From Kalaharituber pfeilii (Eukaryota; Ascomycota; Pezizomycetes; Pezizales; Pezizaceae): a stretch of 64,000 bases of DNA. Of the stretch, positions 1 through 10,599 are shown piece after piece. Each line of letters begins with the position of its first letter. Position 1 is the first letter of the stretch. A program made the translations under genes and the position numbers. A model generated the notes under the pieces. The model was not told the origin of the DNA, made no database searches, and was given only the letters and a program-made list of their open reading frames with translations. The stretch lies in the NCBI GenBank assembly GCA_015179045.1, contig WHUZ01000005.1, positions 1,116,001 through 1,180,000 on the forward strand, in the 5' to 3' direction.

Positions 1-2424
1 TATCTCTGTTTTTAGTGACCTCTCATCTGTAAGAAGATACTCCCACTTGTCTAAATTGAATCCCCGCTCATGGTACACCTTTCTCGCAGCTGCGGGATCT
101 GGTATTTTTTCGCGGCTATTACTGTTGTACGTAGTCCACAAGTAAGCAAAAGCACCCAGTAGTAATATATCTCCAATACCTGCTGCAAGATAAGTCGTGA
201 CAGGCTGGGTGTGGATGGTAGCGCCTAAAACGCTAGGTTGGTATAACGATGCAAAGATCATTAAAATAGCGACTGGTAGCAGAATGGAGACAAAACCACT
301 GACTGCAAGAGCAAGGATGCTTCGCTGCTGCACGGCGCTCTGTGCAGCAGCATCACATTCTGATTTGAGTGGTGAGAGGTGGGAAATATCGGTCGCAATT
401 CCGCGCAACTGAGCACGAAGAACGGATATGCGTTCTTCAAAACTTGGAAGCGTCACGCGAATTTTTGCAAGAGGGACTCTTGCGTTTTCTGTAGGAGGAG
501 ATATAATGATTGTAAAGAAGCGGGCTTTAGAGGAATCTCCAATAAATGCGCCAATCTCCGTAGAAGCGGACCAACGGATTGAAGCATCACAAGTCTTGCT
601 TTTGTTTCTATTTTCGGTGCTATTGGAGTACTGGATTGAGATGGGGTCGCTGTCCAGTGCGGAGTTGATGGGGGTGGCTATGCAGGTATCATTTGTAACT
701 GAATCAGGGAGCTCAATGTCCGACGTGTTGAATGATACATGCAATGGGCCTGTTGGGCAAAAAGGTAACTCTGACTGGATCAGTTGTTGTAGGTATGAAA
801 GAGGTTTCGCTGGGTCGACGATAAATGCAAGTGAGGATGAAACATGACCGGCGGTCGATGGTATTGGAAGGATAAATTTGAACTTTTGCGAAGGCGTAGA
901 GACAAGCCGACCTAAAGGTAAGAGTAGTACCATATTAGCGGGACTATTTTTGTGCCACAGAGAATCTAAAAACATACCTTCAAGGGTCTGGTTCATGGAA
1001 CCAAAATCAAGAAACTCTTCCATCAGTAATTCACTATGTTTCGCGCTTAACTGTAAATTCGAGACTTCCGGTGAGTTTTGAAGCAACTGGTGTTCTGAGT
1101 AGCTTGGGGGGGCTTTGTCTTCTACGAAGAGTTCAGAATCTGTATGAAGGACATATTGTGACTCCTTCGACTGATACTTTTCTTCAGGTTGTGGTGGTTC
1201 CAGGGTAGTTGTCCCTATAACTTGGGAGCGGCTCTCTGTCGCTGAATCCTCCATATCGACCTTTGACTCGGTGTTAACATCTTGTGACCCTGCAAGGACA
1301 GTCTCCTCCGTATGAGGTAAATTCTCACAAGAGCTAAGAGACATTTCATTGTGTACAAGCAGCGAGGAGGTTGATTCCGATGAATACTCTTCCAGAGGAT
1401 GTAACGAAGCTTCCACACTGGGCGTCTCGGGAATTTCCTTTTCAGATGCGGCTGGCTCTTGGTCGCTGATTTTACCATTGGTTGAATGAATGGAGAGCAA
1501 TTCGCGCTCCAGGGAATCGGATATCGCAGTGTCGAGTTGTACTTCTGCTGGCTTCTCTAGGTCGCAAAAGTTCATTGGGGCGAGCTCCTCCACGTGGGGT
1601 ATATCCCTCTCTTCAATGATAACACTGTTTGGTGGTTCCACTGGTGAGACCTTATGCTGTACAAGTGGAGCGTCAACAGGCATGACGACTGGCACAGAGC
1701 CTTCTGTCAAAACAGATTGTATGTCGGGCACAGACTCGGGAACCGGCATTGGCTCTAGCACTACCTCTGCGACTGTATTTCTCTCTGTGACTTTCTCTGG
1801 TTCTGTAACTGGTATTGGCTCTGCGGCCGCTTGTGACACTGCGATTTGCTCTGGCTCTGCAACCTGCTCTGGCTCTGAGACTTGTTGCTCTGTGACTTGT
1901 TGCTCTGTGGCTTGATCGGATGCCGCAACTGGCATTGGTTCCACAATGACTTCTGAAACGGCCACTGGCTCTGGCTCTACCACTGGTTCTGGCATTTTCA
2001 TTGGCTGTGGCACTACTACTGGCTCTAGCACCGGTTCTACCATCATCTCCATCTCCGGAACATCGTGCTGTACCATCATGACCTCTTGTCCCTGCTGCTT
2101 CATCTCATCCTCCTTTTCTTCATCTTCATCAGTGACCCATCCCTTCTCCTCGATGAGCTCCTCCTCCTCCTCCTCCTCCTCCTCCTCAGGAAGCTCGTCC
2201 CAAGGCTGCCTTTCCTTGACATATCCATTTCCTGTATGAAACATCTTTCGGTACTTCACTGTCTGTCTCACGAAGAGGTTCTTGCCCCTCGGGCTCGCAA
2301 ACGCATTCAAGACCGCTTTTGTAGCGGCTGCTGCCACCGTCGACTTCTTCTTCTTCAGCGACAGTGCTTGCAGCAGAGGCGGCTTGACATGGCCGTACGG
2401 AGAACCAAAGAAGAGAGAAGGCAT
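1..2424 (-). CDS. MCU-family (mitochondrial calcium uniporter-like) protein lacking the DIME pore motif; 3' end off the window
   Basis: One open frame of 808 codons runs from the ATG at 2424 through the left window edge, so the C-terminus is missing. Residues 1-75 are basic and could be a mitochondrial targeting region. A Glu run encoded by GAG repeats follows (about 80-90), then a long disordered Glu/Pro/Val/Gln-rich tract to about 480. From about 495 the fungal MCU N-terminal domain appears, including IRWSASTEIGAFIGDSS at 616, then LPSFEERISVLRAQLRG leading a coiled coil, a membrane segment (about 702-728), a short loop and a second membrane segment (about 744-765), then HERGFNLDKWEYL. Known active MCU channels carry WDxxEP in the loop; here the equivalent reads TIHTQPVTTYL, so W, D and E are all absent. 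Family membership rests on motif order and spacing. Loss of conduction is inference; a regulatory, MCUb-like role is possible. Confidence 0.82.
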   Translation of the reverse strand, partial: MPSLFFGSPYGHVKPPLLQALSLKKKKSTVAAAATKAVLNAFASPRGKNLFVRQTVKYRKMFHTGNGYVKERQPWDELPEEEEEEEEEELIEEKGWVTDEDEEKEDEMKQQGQEVMMVQHDVPEMEMMVEPVLEPVVVPQPMKMPEPVVEPEPVAVSEVIVEPMPVAASDQATEQQVTEQQVSEPEQVAEPEQIAVSQAAAEPIPVTEPEKVTERNTVAEVVLEPMPVPESVPDIQSVLTEGSVPVVMPVDAPLVQHKVSPVEPPNSVIIEERDIPHVEELAPMNFCDLEKPAEVQLDTAISDSLERELLSIHSTNGKISDQEPAASEKEIPETPSVEASLHPLEEYSSESTSSLLVHNEMSLSSCENLPHTEETVLAGSQDVNTESKVDMEDSATESRSQVIGTTTLEPPQPEEKYQSKESQYVLHTDSELFVEDKAPPSYSEHQLLQNSPEVSNLQLSAKHSELLMEEFLDFGSMNQTLEGMFLDSLWHKNSPANMVLLLPLGRLVSTPSQKFKFILPIPSTAGHVSSSLAFIVDPAKPLSYLQQLIQSELPFCPTGPLHVSFNTSDIELPDSVTNDTCIATPINSALDSDPISIQYSNSTENRNKSKTCDASIRWSASTEIGAFIGDSSKARFFTIIISPPTENARVPLAKIRVTLPSFEERISVLRAQLRGIATDISHLSPLKSECDAAAQSAVQQRSILALAVSGFVSILLPVAILMIFASLYQPSVLGATIHTQPVTTYLAAGIGDILLLGAFAYLWTTYNSNSREKIPDPAAARKVYHERGFNLDKWEYLLTDERSLKTEI

Positions 2425-3630
2425 CGTGGGTGGGTGTCCCAGCGGGGGGCGGCCTCTGTACGGTAGGCTGTGGGTCAGTAAGGGGGTGCTGCTCGTGTGC
2501 TGGGCGGGGGGGACGTGATGCGTCGATGAGGAGGCAAAGACTTTTAAGCTCGGCCGTGGGGCGGCGGAGGCTTAGCGACTTCCGTTTCTGGTATGCGATG
2601 CAATTGGCGGGGGGGGGGGAGCTCGCGTCGTGCGAGAGGCTGTCTGTGAACGCAGGAGCAGAGTCGCATCAAGTGAAATGGCTTCAAGCAATTAGGGAGG
2701 TGGGGGGGGGGGGGGGGAGAGCAGGGCTTTTTATTGGAAATGGGGATCTCCGATCAGCCTCGCAAGCCGGGGGGCCACCACCACCACCACCACCACCACC
2801 AGCACCAGCGCACTTGCGTTTGCTGCTCTGCTCACCCCCCACGGCGCCGGGCTGGCCAAGCACGGCCGGCGATCCTTGCGGAGCGCTGGATGTACCCTCG
2901 TGTAGCGCGGTGTATCATATCATAGAGCGCTCGTGCTGCGCGCTGCATGCGGGCGTGGGCTCGCACCATCTTTGAATGTGGTGCCCGTGGTGCCCACCCG
3001 GCGGCGCGCGAATTTGAGACACGGCCGCGGCGATGCCTGCCTGCCCGCCTGGACTCGCGGCGCCCTGCTGCATGCTGCTGTGTTGTCGACGACTCGTTGG
3101 CCCGCCGCTGCGCGGGCGAATGGGGCGCCTGAACGTCACATGCAGCCCGGAAACCTGTGCCCGAAGCGCAGAAGTACCATCTTATTTATAACGGATAAAT
3201 CGTTTTTCCGGGGACAGCGCATCGTACAAACCGACACCGCCGGGACAGTACTAGTACAGCGCGCAAGCTGTTCATGCTCTGGATCGCGCTGGATCTCTGA
3301 ATGCCTCGGCCGGTTCAGCCCTAGTTTGCGATGCACCGAAGGCGGCTTGTTTCGCGGTCAAATACTCATGAGGTAGGTACGTGGGTTCATGTGACAATCT
3401 ACAGGCAAACGATTTACTCTCCGCTCAACCCACCAAGCCATCGCTTTCGCCATCCCCCCCCCCCCCAGCTTAAGCTTACAAGGCTCACTTGATTTTTGTC
3501 CGTCAAACCTGGTGATTGTCGAATGAAACTGCAGCTATAGCGATCTATGGCCTATTAATAACCTTGTATGTTTGGCCGACTTGGAGGTATAATGTTAAAA
3601 CCACTAAAACCTCCGGATCTACCTCCAAAA
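2425..3630. other. GC-rich intergenic region with homopolymer tracts
   Basis: No convincing gene. It includes the upstream region of the MCU-like gene, long G runs (about 2610 and 2701-2718), a CCA repeat at about 2776-2803 and a C run at about 3457-3467. Open frames here have low-complexity translations and no recognisable domain. Two short tracts are strongly GC-rich relative to the AT-rich flanks further right. Confidence 0.5.
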
Positions 3631-4046
3631 TTATTCATCTGGTGCGCCTTCTGTCCAGCTAGCTCTTCAGATCCCCTCAGGCACAACCCATTGCATCCTG
3701 TCACCGTCTTCCACGTCCATACCGACTGGGAGTGTTTCCATCTTCCCATCTTCGTGGATCAGTACATGCCTACTCTTTCCCCTGTGTAGGCAGTGCACGG
3801 TGAGACTTGCATGCCAATGAATTTGCCAATGGAGGGTGCTTGATGGCGTAAGCAAGGAGTATTCATGGGGACAGTGGACGGGAGATATTGGGGTTGTATT
3901 TTCCAATGTGGTAGCAATCTGCGAAAAGAAAGGCAGCCACCCTCCGAATGCGGAGGCAGTCCCAGGGTCTTGATGAGCGCGATGGGTCGGAAGGTTGCGG
4001 ACGAAGACAAATTGCGCAGGGGCATCTGCAGAGGCCATGTGGACAT
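3631..4046 (-). pseudogene. Broken Cupin_5/DUF985-type gene
   Basis: Starting at the ATG at 4046, one frame gives an N-terminus with LIKTLGLPPHSEGG, the opening motif of the Cupin_5/DUF985 family. The homology then continues in a different frame: TLENTTPISPVHCPHEYSLL, then SLTVHCLHRGKSRHVLIHED, then METLPVGMDVEDGDRMQWVV. The frame changes between about 3925 and 3937. After VVPEGI a TGA at 3667-3669 stands where the family usually has an aromatic residue, and the same frame continues RASWTEGAPDE to a TAA at 3631-3633. So there are at least two lesions, a frameshift and a premature stop. Intron explanations were considered, but the only GT...AG pair at the frame change would give an intron of about 25 bases, too short. 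The family is a small cupin fold of poorly known function. The family assignment is by recalled motif pattern. Confidence 0.6.
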
Positions 4047-4755
4047 TTCTCACTTTTCGCCCGGGCATATCTCTCGGCAGTTCTCGGCTGCTGCCTTGTA
4101 GCTTTCAGTTTCTGCATTCCTCGATCGATGGGCGAGAAAGCTTGAGATTCGCACGGACATGAAGGGTGCAAAGGGGGGGGGGGGGGGGCTCGGCCCAGCT
4201 GGCATCGTGTTCGGGATCAATGCAGTGTGAGATGATCTGTGGAAGAGATCAAACTCCGTCTCGAACCGGACCAACCGTAACAGTTAGTTCTGGTTTGGGA
4301 CTGCGCAGTTCTGGTTTTCGATTGTTGGTACATAACGTTTCGAGAACAACCCGGCGACCACCAACGACGCCCTTCAGATCAAGCCACAGCCGGCCAGCAC
4401 CCGAGAAGCCAGTTTGCGTACATATCATAGTTTGCGTTTGCGTCTGCGTCTGTGGCTGCGCGTGAATCGGGTGGCGCCATCGCCAAGGTATCACTATGAA
4501 GTCATTTGACACAGGTGACCTCACGACCAACACGATGGCTCAGACATTGACGCAAGTCAAGATAGAGTTTCACTTTGTACTTTCTCTACGTCAGGTAGCC
4601 ATCATGATAATGGACGCCCCTCGTAGAGCGTATATGAGGCCGGCTGGCCCAGCGCGCGAAACCTTCCCCCGCATACCCTACAGTCTGTGTTTATCCTCTG
4701 CAATCCCCACAACTCTGTCAACTTAATTACAACCACATCCCTATCACCAAACGAA
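4047..4755. other. Intergenic, upstream region of the CHZ1-like gene
   Basis: Contains a G run at about 4173-4189 and, at about 4430-4460, a short GTTTGCGTCTGC-like repeat. The last 100 bases are pyrimidine- and A-rich and lead into a good start context (ACGAAATGTCAG), consistent with a 5' leader for the plus-strand gene at 4756. No other gene seen. Confidence 0.4.
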
Positions 4756-5230
4756 ATGTCAGATCGTGAAACTGCTGCCGACGAAGCCTATGAGGCGGCT
4801 GCTGACGAGGAAGACGTTCCCACCGGAGTGGTGGTCGATAATTCCTACGCTATTAGTGAGCCTGCGGGCGTTTCTGTGAAGCAGGGCACCGGCCCAGGCG
4901 GTGCAGTTGGAGCAGATACCGTCAATCCTGTTATCAGGGATGAGGAAGAGGTCGAGGATCCAATCGATCCTGCAAAGGCGGACAGTGATGAGATGTTAGG
5001 TGAGGAAGCACGAATCTCCTGCAAACTATGTATTCAAAAGATTAACTTCTCCGCCCACAGCGAAAGATGAGAAAGAAGCCATCAATAAGAGTAACATACT
5101 CAGCGGGTCACGGACAAGGTTCGGCGGAGATAAGACGGTCGATTACACTGAGCCTGGCGATGAGGAGGGAATGCCCCCTCCTGAAGACGGATCAAGCTCT
5201 CTTCGAACAGGCAGGGTGAATCTTACCTAG
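4756..5230 (+). CDS. CHZ1-like histone H2A.Z chaperone candidate (two exons)
   Basis: Exons 4756-4999 and 5061-5230; the 60-base intron has a GTGAGG donor, GATTAAC branch site and CCCACAG acceptor, and phases match. The product is 137 residues, very acidic. Without splicing the first frame would end at 5070 in an unrelated tail. After the splice the protein reads AINKSNILSGSRTR, then a short Gly/Lys spacer and VDY. This matches the CHZ-domain pattern (SNI..G.RTRG...DY) found in the yeast H2A.Z-H2B chaperone Chz1, embedded as expected in an acidic disordered chain. Known Chz1 proteins act in the nucleus and deliver H2A.Z-H2B to the SWR1 remodeller. Odd points: the acidic stretches are interrupted by Ala/Gly/Pro, and the motif has one extra residue. 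It could be another small acidic nuclear protein. Confidence 0.6.
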
Positions 5231-5889
5231 TCGCGTAGTCAGAGCCGATTAGATGTTTCTCTTTGAGGTTTATTATTGGCAAAATCAGAAACAATAATGC
5301 ATTGCCTTCTTATCCTATTTGGCAATATGTACTGTACCTTATTGTAATGCACAACGCCCCCGCACGTCTACAGTGTCTTCGGGGCAGTCAGGATACAAAC
5401 GCTTGTATGATTAGTAGTGTAGCGGTTTGTCTACTCATAAGTTTGGAATTGAAATTGCTTGTTGAGAAGTAGTGCACGCGCGTGGGGTAATCCGAGTTTG
5501 ATAGGCTTCGTGATTCCAAGAGGTTGCGTATAAAAGCCTTCGGATGAAATGCACCATCTAGAGTATACCATCGTTTCTCACTCCACCAATGGGCTACGTA
5601 CTCTCAGCACCTCCCTTTGTTAGCACGAGATTACACACCATTCATCTTCATCCATCACATCCATAAGAAGGTTATCCCCATCTGTCTATTAACCACTTAA
5701 TACTCTCGTTCCTATCATACTAAGCACAGTACATGTATTCAACTAGAAACACACATCCAACAATGCAAATACCCTCAAGAGACCTTACCTTATGTGTGCA
5801 AACCGACCCTCAATGTTGCCACTCTCAACGGTTCCACATGCCTAGTACGAGATTCTCAATTTTATACTAATACGTGGGATTAAGAACAA
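5231..5889. other. Intergenic between convergent genes
   Basis: The 3' flanks of the CHZ1-like gene (plus) and the F-box-like gene (minus) meet here. AT-rich with pyrimidine-rich tracts; no gene seen. Confidence 0.4.
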
Positions 5890-7548
5890 CTATGGCCCAC
5901 TAAAAGCTCTCCTGTCCCCTCTTCCCTGGCCTTGACGCCGAGCACTAAAGGCCAAGTCATTGTCATCGATGTCCTCCATACGGAGAAAGTCTCCACTTAC
6001 TCTGTCCGATTGGAACAGGCCTCCAGTTACAGACATCATTGAACGCCTGCCTCGCGAAGCTGACCTTCCACCAGTGTGCCAAACAGCCAGCCACTTGCTC
6101 ATTACATACTCTGGGTCTGCGTCGTCCGTTAACGCTACGCCCCTGAGGGACGCAAGATTGCAATTTGGGGCTTTTTGCTCAAGAAAATCAGTCAGGCCGG
6201 TAGACGAAGCCGCTGCATTTCGAATATAGAGACGATGTAGATTAGGAAATGTAAGAAGCGAGCATATTGCCATGTCTTCATTCTCCTCTCCATCATCTAC
6301 GATTGCAGTATGGTGCTGATTATCTCCCGCACTAGCAATTGCAGGAGCATTGCCCGGAGGGTCGAGCATAAATGGACATTCGAGAACCTGATCAGCACTC
6401 AACTCATCCCCGCCTATCCATTGAAACTTCAACAACCGCAGTCCATTCCGGCCTATATTACCCAATGCCAGTAAGAAGCCCCGCACAATTCGTCCATACG
6501 TTGCCCGGGTTCGTCCACCCCTTTCCCCACCAGCAATAAGCACTCTGATGGATAGAGCGACCTCTAGCCTCTGCAGTCCTCCCCAGCCAAGGAAGCTAAA
6601 AGCCTCAGGTACAATATCATGCCTGCTCCCAATTGGAGACAAACTCTCCATTCCGAGAATGTGAACTGGCAGCAAATAAAGTTGTTCAAGTTTGACAGCA
6701 GCTGCTGCAGCACCTAACCGGATTGAGACTATTGCGACGTCAACAGTAGAGTATTCCCAATACAGATCGTTGCCAGGGCACTGCAGGACGAGGGACTTTA
6801 TATTAGGAGTGCGCAGGAAAACTTCTTTGAATTCTACCACGGACGCTGCAGCCTGGTAAAGAGGACCATATTGTGAGGTGTCTAGCAGGCCTCCAGTCTT
6901 TTCAATGGGAATTATTGTGCGGGCCCGAGGCTTCGGACCAGTAGTGGTGCTTGATTGTTGTGGTTCTTCTCGTGGCCGGTCTCCACCACCTGTTGTACGA
7001 AACTCGATGATTTCTGGCACAGGATTCAAGTGTTCACCTGTTGCCCATACAAGCTTTTCTCCTACATCTCGACCTGCTTGATTGAGTAGTTCCAACTCAT
7101 ATTCTCTGCCTAGTTTGTACGGAAGTCTTGTGCCCAACGCCATGCTTTCGTCTCCACTGTGTTGCAGCTGTTCATGCTTGAACTGGAAGGTGATCCTGGT
7201 CACTTCATGACCAATCCTTGCCAATGCCGTCATGTCCATGTGTTTCCAGTAATCCGGACCGAAGTTGATTCGTATCTCTTTGAATAGAAAAGGCTCTGCA
7301 TACTTTGCGAATGCTTTGTTGACAAGCCTAAAGCTGTGCAGAGCCCGACGGGAGGCTCTGATTTGTCCTAGAATCAGAGCTCGGATGCGTGGAGAAGACT
7401 GTAACAAGTATGCAAGGGTGAATCTGGGTAGAGGAGGGATGATCACGGGAATCTTTGAGGTGGAGGAATGGACACGGTGCCGTGGACGAGGTGAAGAGGG
7501 CTGGCTTTGCTGCTTGTACAGCTGTATGTTTTGATTCGGGTGTGCCAT
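5890..7548 (-). CDS. F-box-like protein, fungal conserved hypothetical
   Basis: Single exon, 552 residues, ATG at 7548. The N-terminal 30 residues are Gln/Ser/Pro/Arg-rich. Residues about 45-100 hold a short helical segment with SFRLVNKAFAKYAEPFLFKE, which resembles the second half of F-box-like motifs in fungal proteins (the LRLVNKAF..YA.PFLF pattern). The rest has leucine-rich stretches such as IKSLVLQCPG, LEQLYLLPVHILG and FPNLHRLYIRNAA, suggesting degenerate leucine-rich repeats, with a disordered Arg/Gly tail. F-box proteins are substrate adaptors of SCF ubiquitin ligases. The N-terminal F-box half is weak, so that role is inference. No introns, frameshifts or truncation are visible. Confidence 0.6.
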   Translation of the reverse strand: MAHPNQNIQLYKQQSQPSSPRPRHRVHSSTSKIPVIIPPLPRFTLAYLLQSSPRIRALILGQIRASRRALHSFRLVNKAFAKYAEPFLFKEIRINFGPDYWKHMDMTALARIGHEVTRITFQFKHEQLQHSGDESMALGTRLPYKLGREYELELLNQAGRDVGEKLVWATGEHLNPVPEIIEFRTTGGGDRPREEPQQSSTTTGPKPRARTIIPIEKTGGLLDTSQYGPLYQAAASVVEFKEVFLRTPNIKSLVLQCPGNDLYWEYSTVDVAIVSIRLGAAAAAVKLEQLYLLPVHILGMESLSPIGSRHDIVPEAFSFLGWGGLQRLEVALSIRVLIAGGERGGRTRATYGRIVRGFLLALGNIGRNGLRLLKFQWIGGDELSADQVLECPFMLDPPGNAPAIASAGDNQHHTAIVDDGEENEDMAICSLLTFPNLHRLYIRNAAASSTGLTDFLEQKAPNCNLASLRGVALTDDADPEYVMSKWLAVWHTGGRSASRGRRSMMSVTGGLFQSDRVSGDFLRMEDIDDNDLAFSARRQGQGRGDRRAFSGP

Positions 7549-10294
7549 GCGACTGTCTTTGGCTGCGACTGCAATGTGCCGTATCTAAAGGAATCAATGT
7601 GTACTTGTCAACTAGCTATAGACGAGCAGCCTGCGGGCCGGGAAAACGCCACTACCTTTGAATTGAAGAATATTTTTGTGTTTTCTCGGCAGGCACCGAA
7701 CGATGGAATGCTGGGAGCTCAAAGTCTGCAAGTAAATATATGTGTTTGCTATTCTATCTGCTATGGTGTCTTTTGAAATGATCTCGTGCCCAGGTGTTGG
7801 GTGCGGTTCCGGTTTCAAGGTACTGTAATGTACTTTGAATTTATGGCTCTGGATGGTGGGCACCTTGTGGTTGAGGTTGCTGGGTCAACTAAATTTTCAC
7901 TAGTTCGGACAAACCGGATTGGACGTCCTAACATTGCAATTGCGCATGCCACATCAAGAATAAAAGGGAATCTGATATGATGACAGAAGTATATACAGAT
8001 AGAGCTTTGCTCCTAGTGTATAGATCTATGTTACTGCCACTGGAGCTGCCTTCCAGCAGCCCATATAACCAACAGCTTGATATTGGTCAAGCCGCCAGCT
8101 CGGCCCGCGGCACGCGGATACAAGTATCAATAGTCCCATACCATAATGCGAAGTGTTTAAGGTGCAACCACGTACGAAGCAAGATATTCTTACAACTGGC
8201 CTAGCTGCAGCTGCTCGCACGTCAACGTAGCAAGCTACTTATCTTCGTGCGTGTGTCTCCATAGCTCATGTCTGGAGCTGCTGGTATATCCACGTTAAAC
8301 CGAAGCTGGAGCATGCCCTGCAGTGTCGAGACCGCACGCTCTGTATATTATTTGAGTCTTTCCATCTGAAGGAGTCATCTGGTTAAGTATGCACCGGCAA
8401 GACGTAACTATACTGAAGCCTTCAACAAGAAAATTCAAGGGATTTCAAAGAGCCGTAAAAGCGTTTTCCAGAGATGTTTTTGCCTTCTCATATGAATTAA
8501 ATCAACAGGCAGCTACTATATATAGTTACAACAATTCTGATATCGCCTACGTACTAATATGTAAATGAAATTAGTTACTTCCAGCCGTAAACGCTGAGCT
8601 TCTAGTAGGTATGGAATGCAGGATATGAGTTTAGTCCCAGGCCATATACATAGTATCGAATAGGAGGTGTACATGTGAGTAGCATAGGCAGGATTAAATG
8701 TACTTGCTACAGTTGTATACAACGAATTCGCGATGGAACTCGACTGGGCTTAGAGACTACATACAACGAATCTTGCGCCATCACTAACGTAAACAAAAGC
8801 CAGAACGGGCCCCATATGCATCTTATGGAGTGAAGACCACCATGTGAGTACTACAAGGGCAGGTACTATTATTAAGTAGGTACGAGATAAGTGTGAAGTA
8901 TCAAAGCGAAAATCAATCTGGTACCCGGCCTGCGACAGGTCAATATACATACTTGTTTGACGTTAGCTTAGACTGGGCGTAGCGGCCCGGCTGATCGGAT
9001 CCACTTTTCCCTCCGAAACAAAGGCCATACGAAAAAGGCAGGTGCTTTATTTCATTTATTATTAATATCTTCAAAGGCTGCTGTACAGTCGTTCATCAAG
9101 ACCTTCATGGAATCATGAATACGAGCAATTCATCTTCTATGTGGTACCTACTGTAGCAGTCGTTATTCAATTCCTGTCATATAAAATGCTACCCACAGCT
9201 TGGTCACGTGAGAGTCGACAGAGGGTAATGCAAAGTGTGTAATCAACCCTGATGAGCAGCAGTCTTTATGTATGCATGGTCAAACCCCTCAAAAAAACTG
9301 TGCAGTAAAAATTGATAACAAGCGGGCACCTCAGATACCTTTTTCTGGTATCTAATGTATGCCCATATTTAGTAGTCCCATTTCCAAGCCATCTCGGTGC
9401 TCATCCCTTGTCCATCACGCTATCCGCGGGGACAATTCCGATACTGCACAGTACTGACACTGATTCGCTGAAATGTGGCGAATAACCCAGGATTCGAATC
9501 GAAGGTCTTTGATTAAGGAAGAAAGGTGGAACGCCTATATACGCGTCGTATTTCTTACGCAGCTACGAGTGATATACCGAATTCGGATGCGAATCTCTTG
9601 ATTCACGAGTTTGCTGTCTAGACTATTCCAACACCTTCCGCCATGTTAAACTTGGATCTCCTATAGCGCCTCGACGGTGCCCTAGTTAGATTGGTTTCTC
9701 AACTCCAGTCATGTACACACCAGAAGACGAGTCGTGCTGTTGTACCAGTCCGAAACTGCTTGTACCAATGTGATGGCATGGTCCCACTGTGAATCACAGT
9801 GTGACTTCTCCTTTTGCCTCTCAGGAATTCCTATAGCATTTGACTGAACTTTCAGACGCAGCAATAGCAGCAGTATCACTTGATTCATTGGAGCCCAGCC
9901 GAGGTGCGAAGGCAATCTTATAAAGTGGTACTCTTTTACTTACAAGTACCTAGATGCAATCGGCTTAGAAGTGCGCCTCGATACCCAAATTGGTTCAAAT
10001 CCCTTAGAATAGCAATATATAGTGTTCTCGTGGCCACATACACAGGAACAATACTTGTGAATCAAGCATTCTCACGAAGAGAATACAGACGGGTTTCTAA
10101 AAGTGACAGGATTATAAGACTATACATTGATAGCACTTGCAACCACTCTGCATTTCATAAGTGGTCCTCCACTCAAGCAATTTTACAGTTTGAACTTCAG
10201 GTTCCCGGTTGACACGTAACAAAATATAGAGCACATAGACTACATAAGTATCCCTGCTATAGGCTTGTAGCTTGTATGCGGGTTTATGTGGACA

Positions 10295-10322
<28 letters not shown>
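7549..10322. other. Gene-poor intergenic tract
   Basis: No supported gene. AT-rich with diverged repeat-like segments; 8560-8720 and 8790-8890 look like weakly similar copies (shared CCATATACAT/ACATGTGAGTA-type words). Small open frames have no recognisable content. Confidence 0.4.
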
Positions 10323-10330
<8 letters not shown>

Positions 10331-10403
10331 TATAATTTTTTTTTTTTTATATCAATACTCGCATGCCGCCCGATGGGCTATGGCGAGGGGAAAAGCTATA
10401 TAA
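10323..10403 (-). mobile_element. 5'-truncated poly(A) retroposon copy with 13-bp target duplication
   Basis: Body 10336-10390 read on the minus strand: CCCTCGCCATAGCCCATC, then GGCGGCATGCGAGTA, then an A tail. It is flanked by perfect 13-bp direct repeats AAAAGCTATATAA at 10323-10335 and 10391-10403. The same 3' sequence ends the longer copy at 32141-32330. Variable 5' ends, a shared 3' end, a poly(A) tail and target duplications together indicate target-primed retrotransposition of a LINE or SINE. Confidence 0.75.
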
Positions 10404-10599
10404 GTAGGTATACTTTGTTTCAATAATATTCGACAGCCAATGTTACTTCTTTGCAAATATCAGAAGGTGCTGCATAAAGAAACAACAGTCAGCGCGGTCC
10501 CGTCAGTCTTGGAGCAAAACTTAGATATATTTATTCGGACTCTCTAATATAGTAGTCTTCGCTTCTTCATCGTAGCGCAAGACAAAGAATGAAGAGGGG

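Noticed and set aside
2430..3376. Long frames in the GC-rich region upstream of the MCU-like gene
   Set aside because: Low-complexity Gly/Pro/His translations caused by homopolymers and few stops.
9474..9560. GGATTCGAATCGAAGG resembling a tRNA B box on the minus strand
   Set aside because: No matching acceptor stem, anticodon arm or A box could be folded around it.
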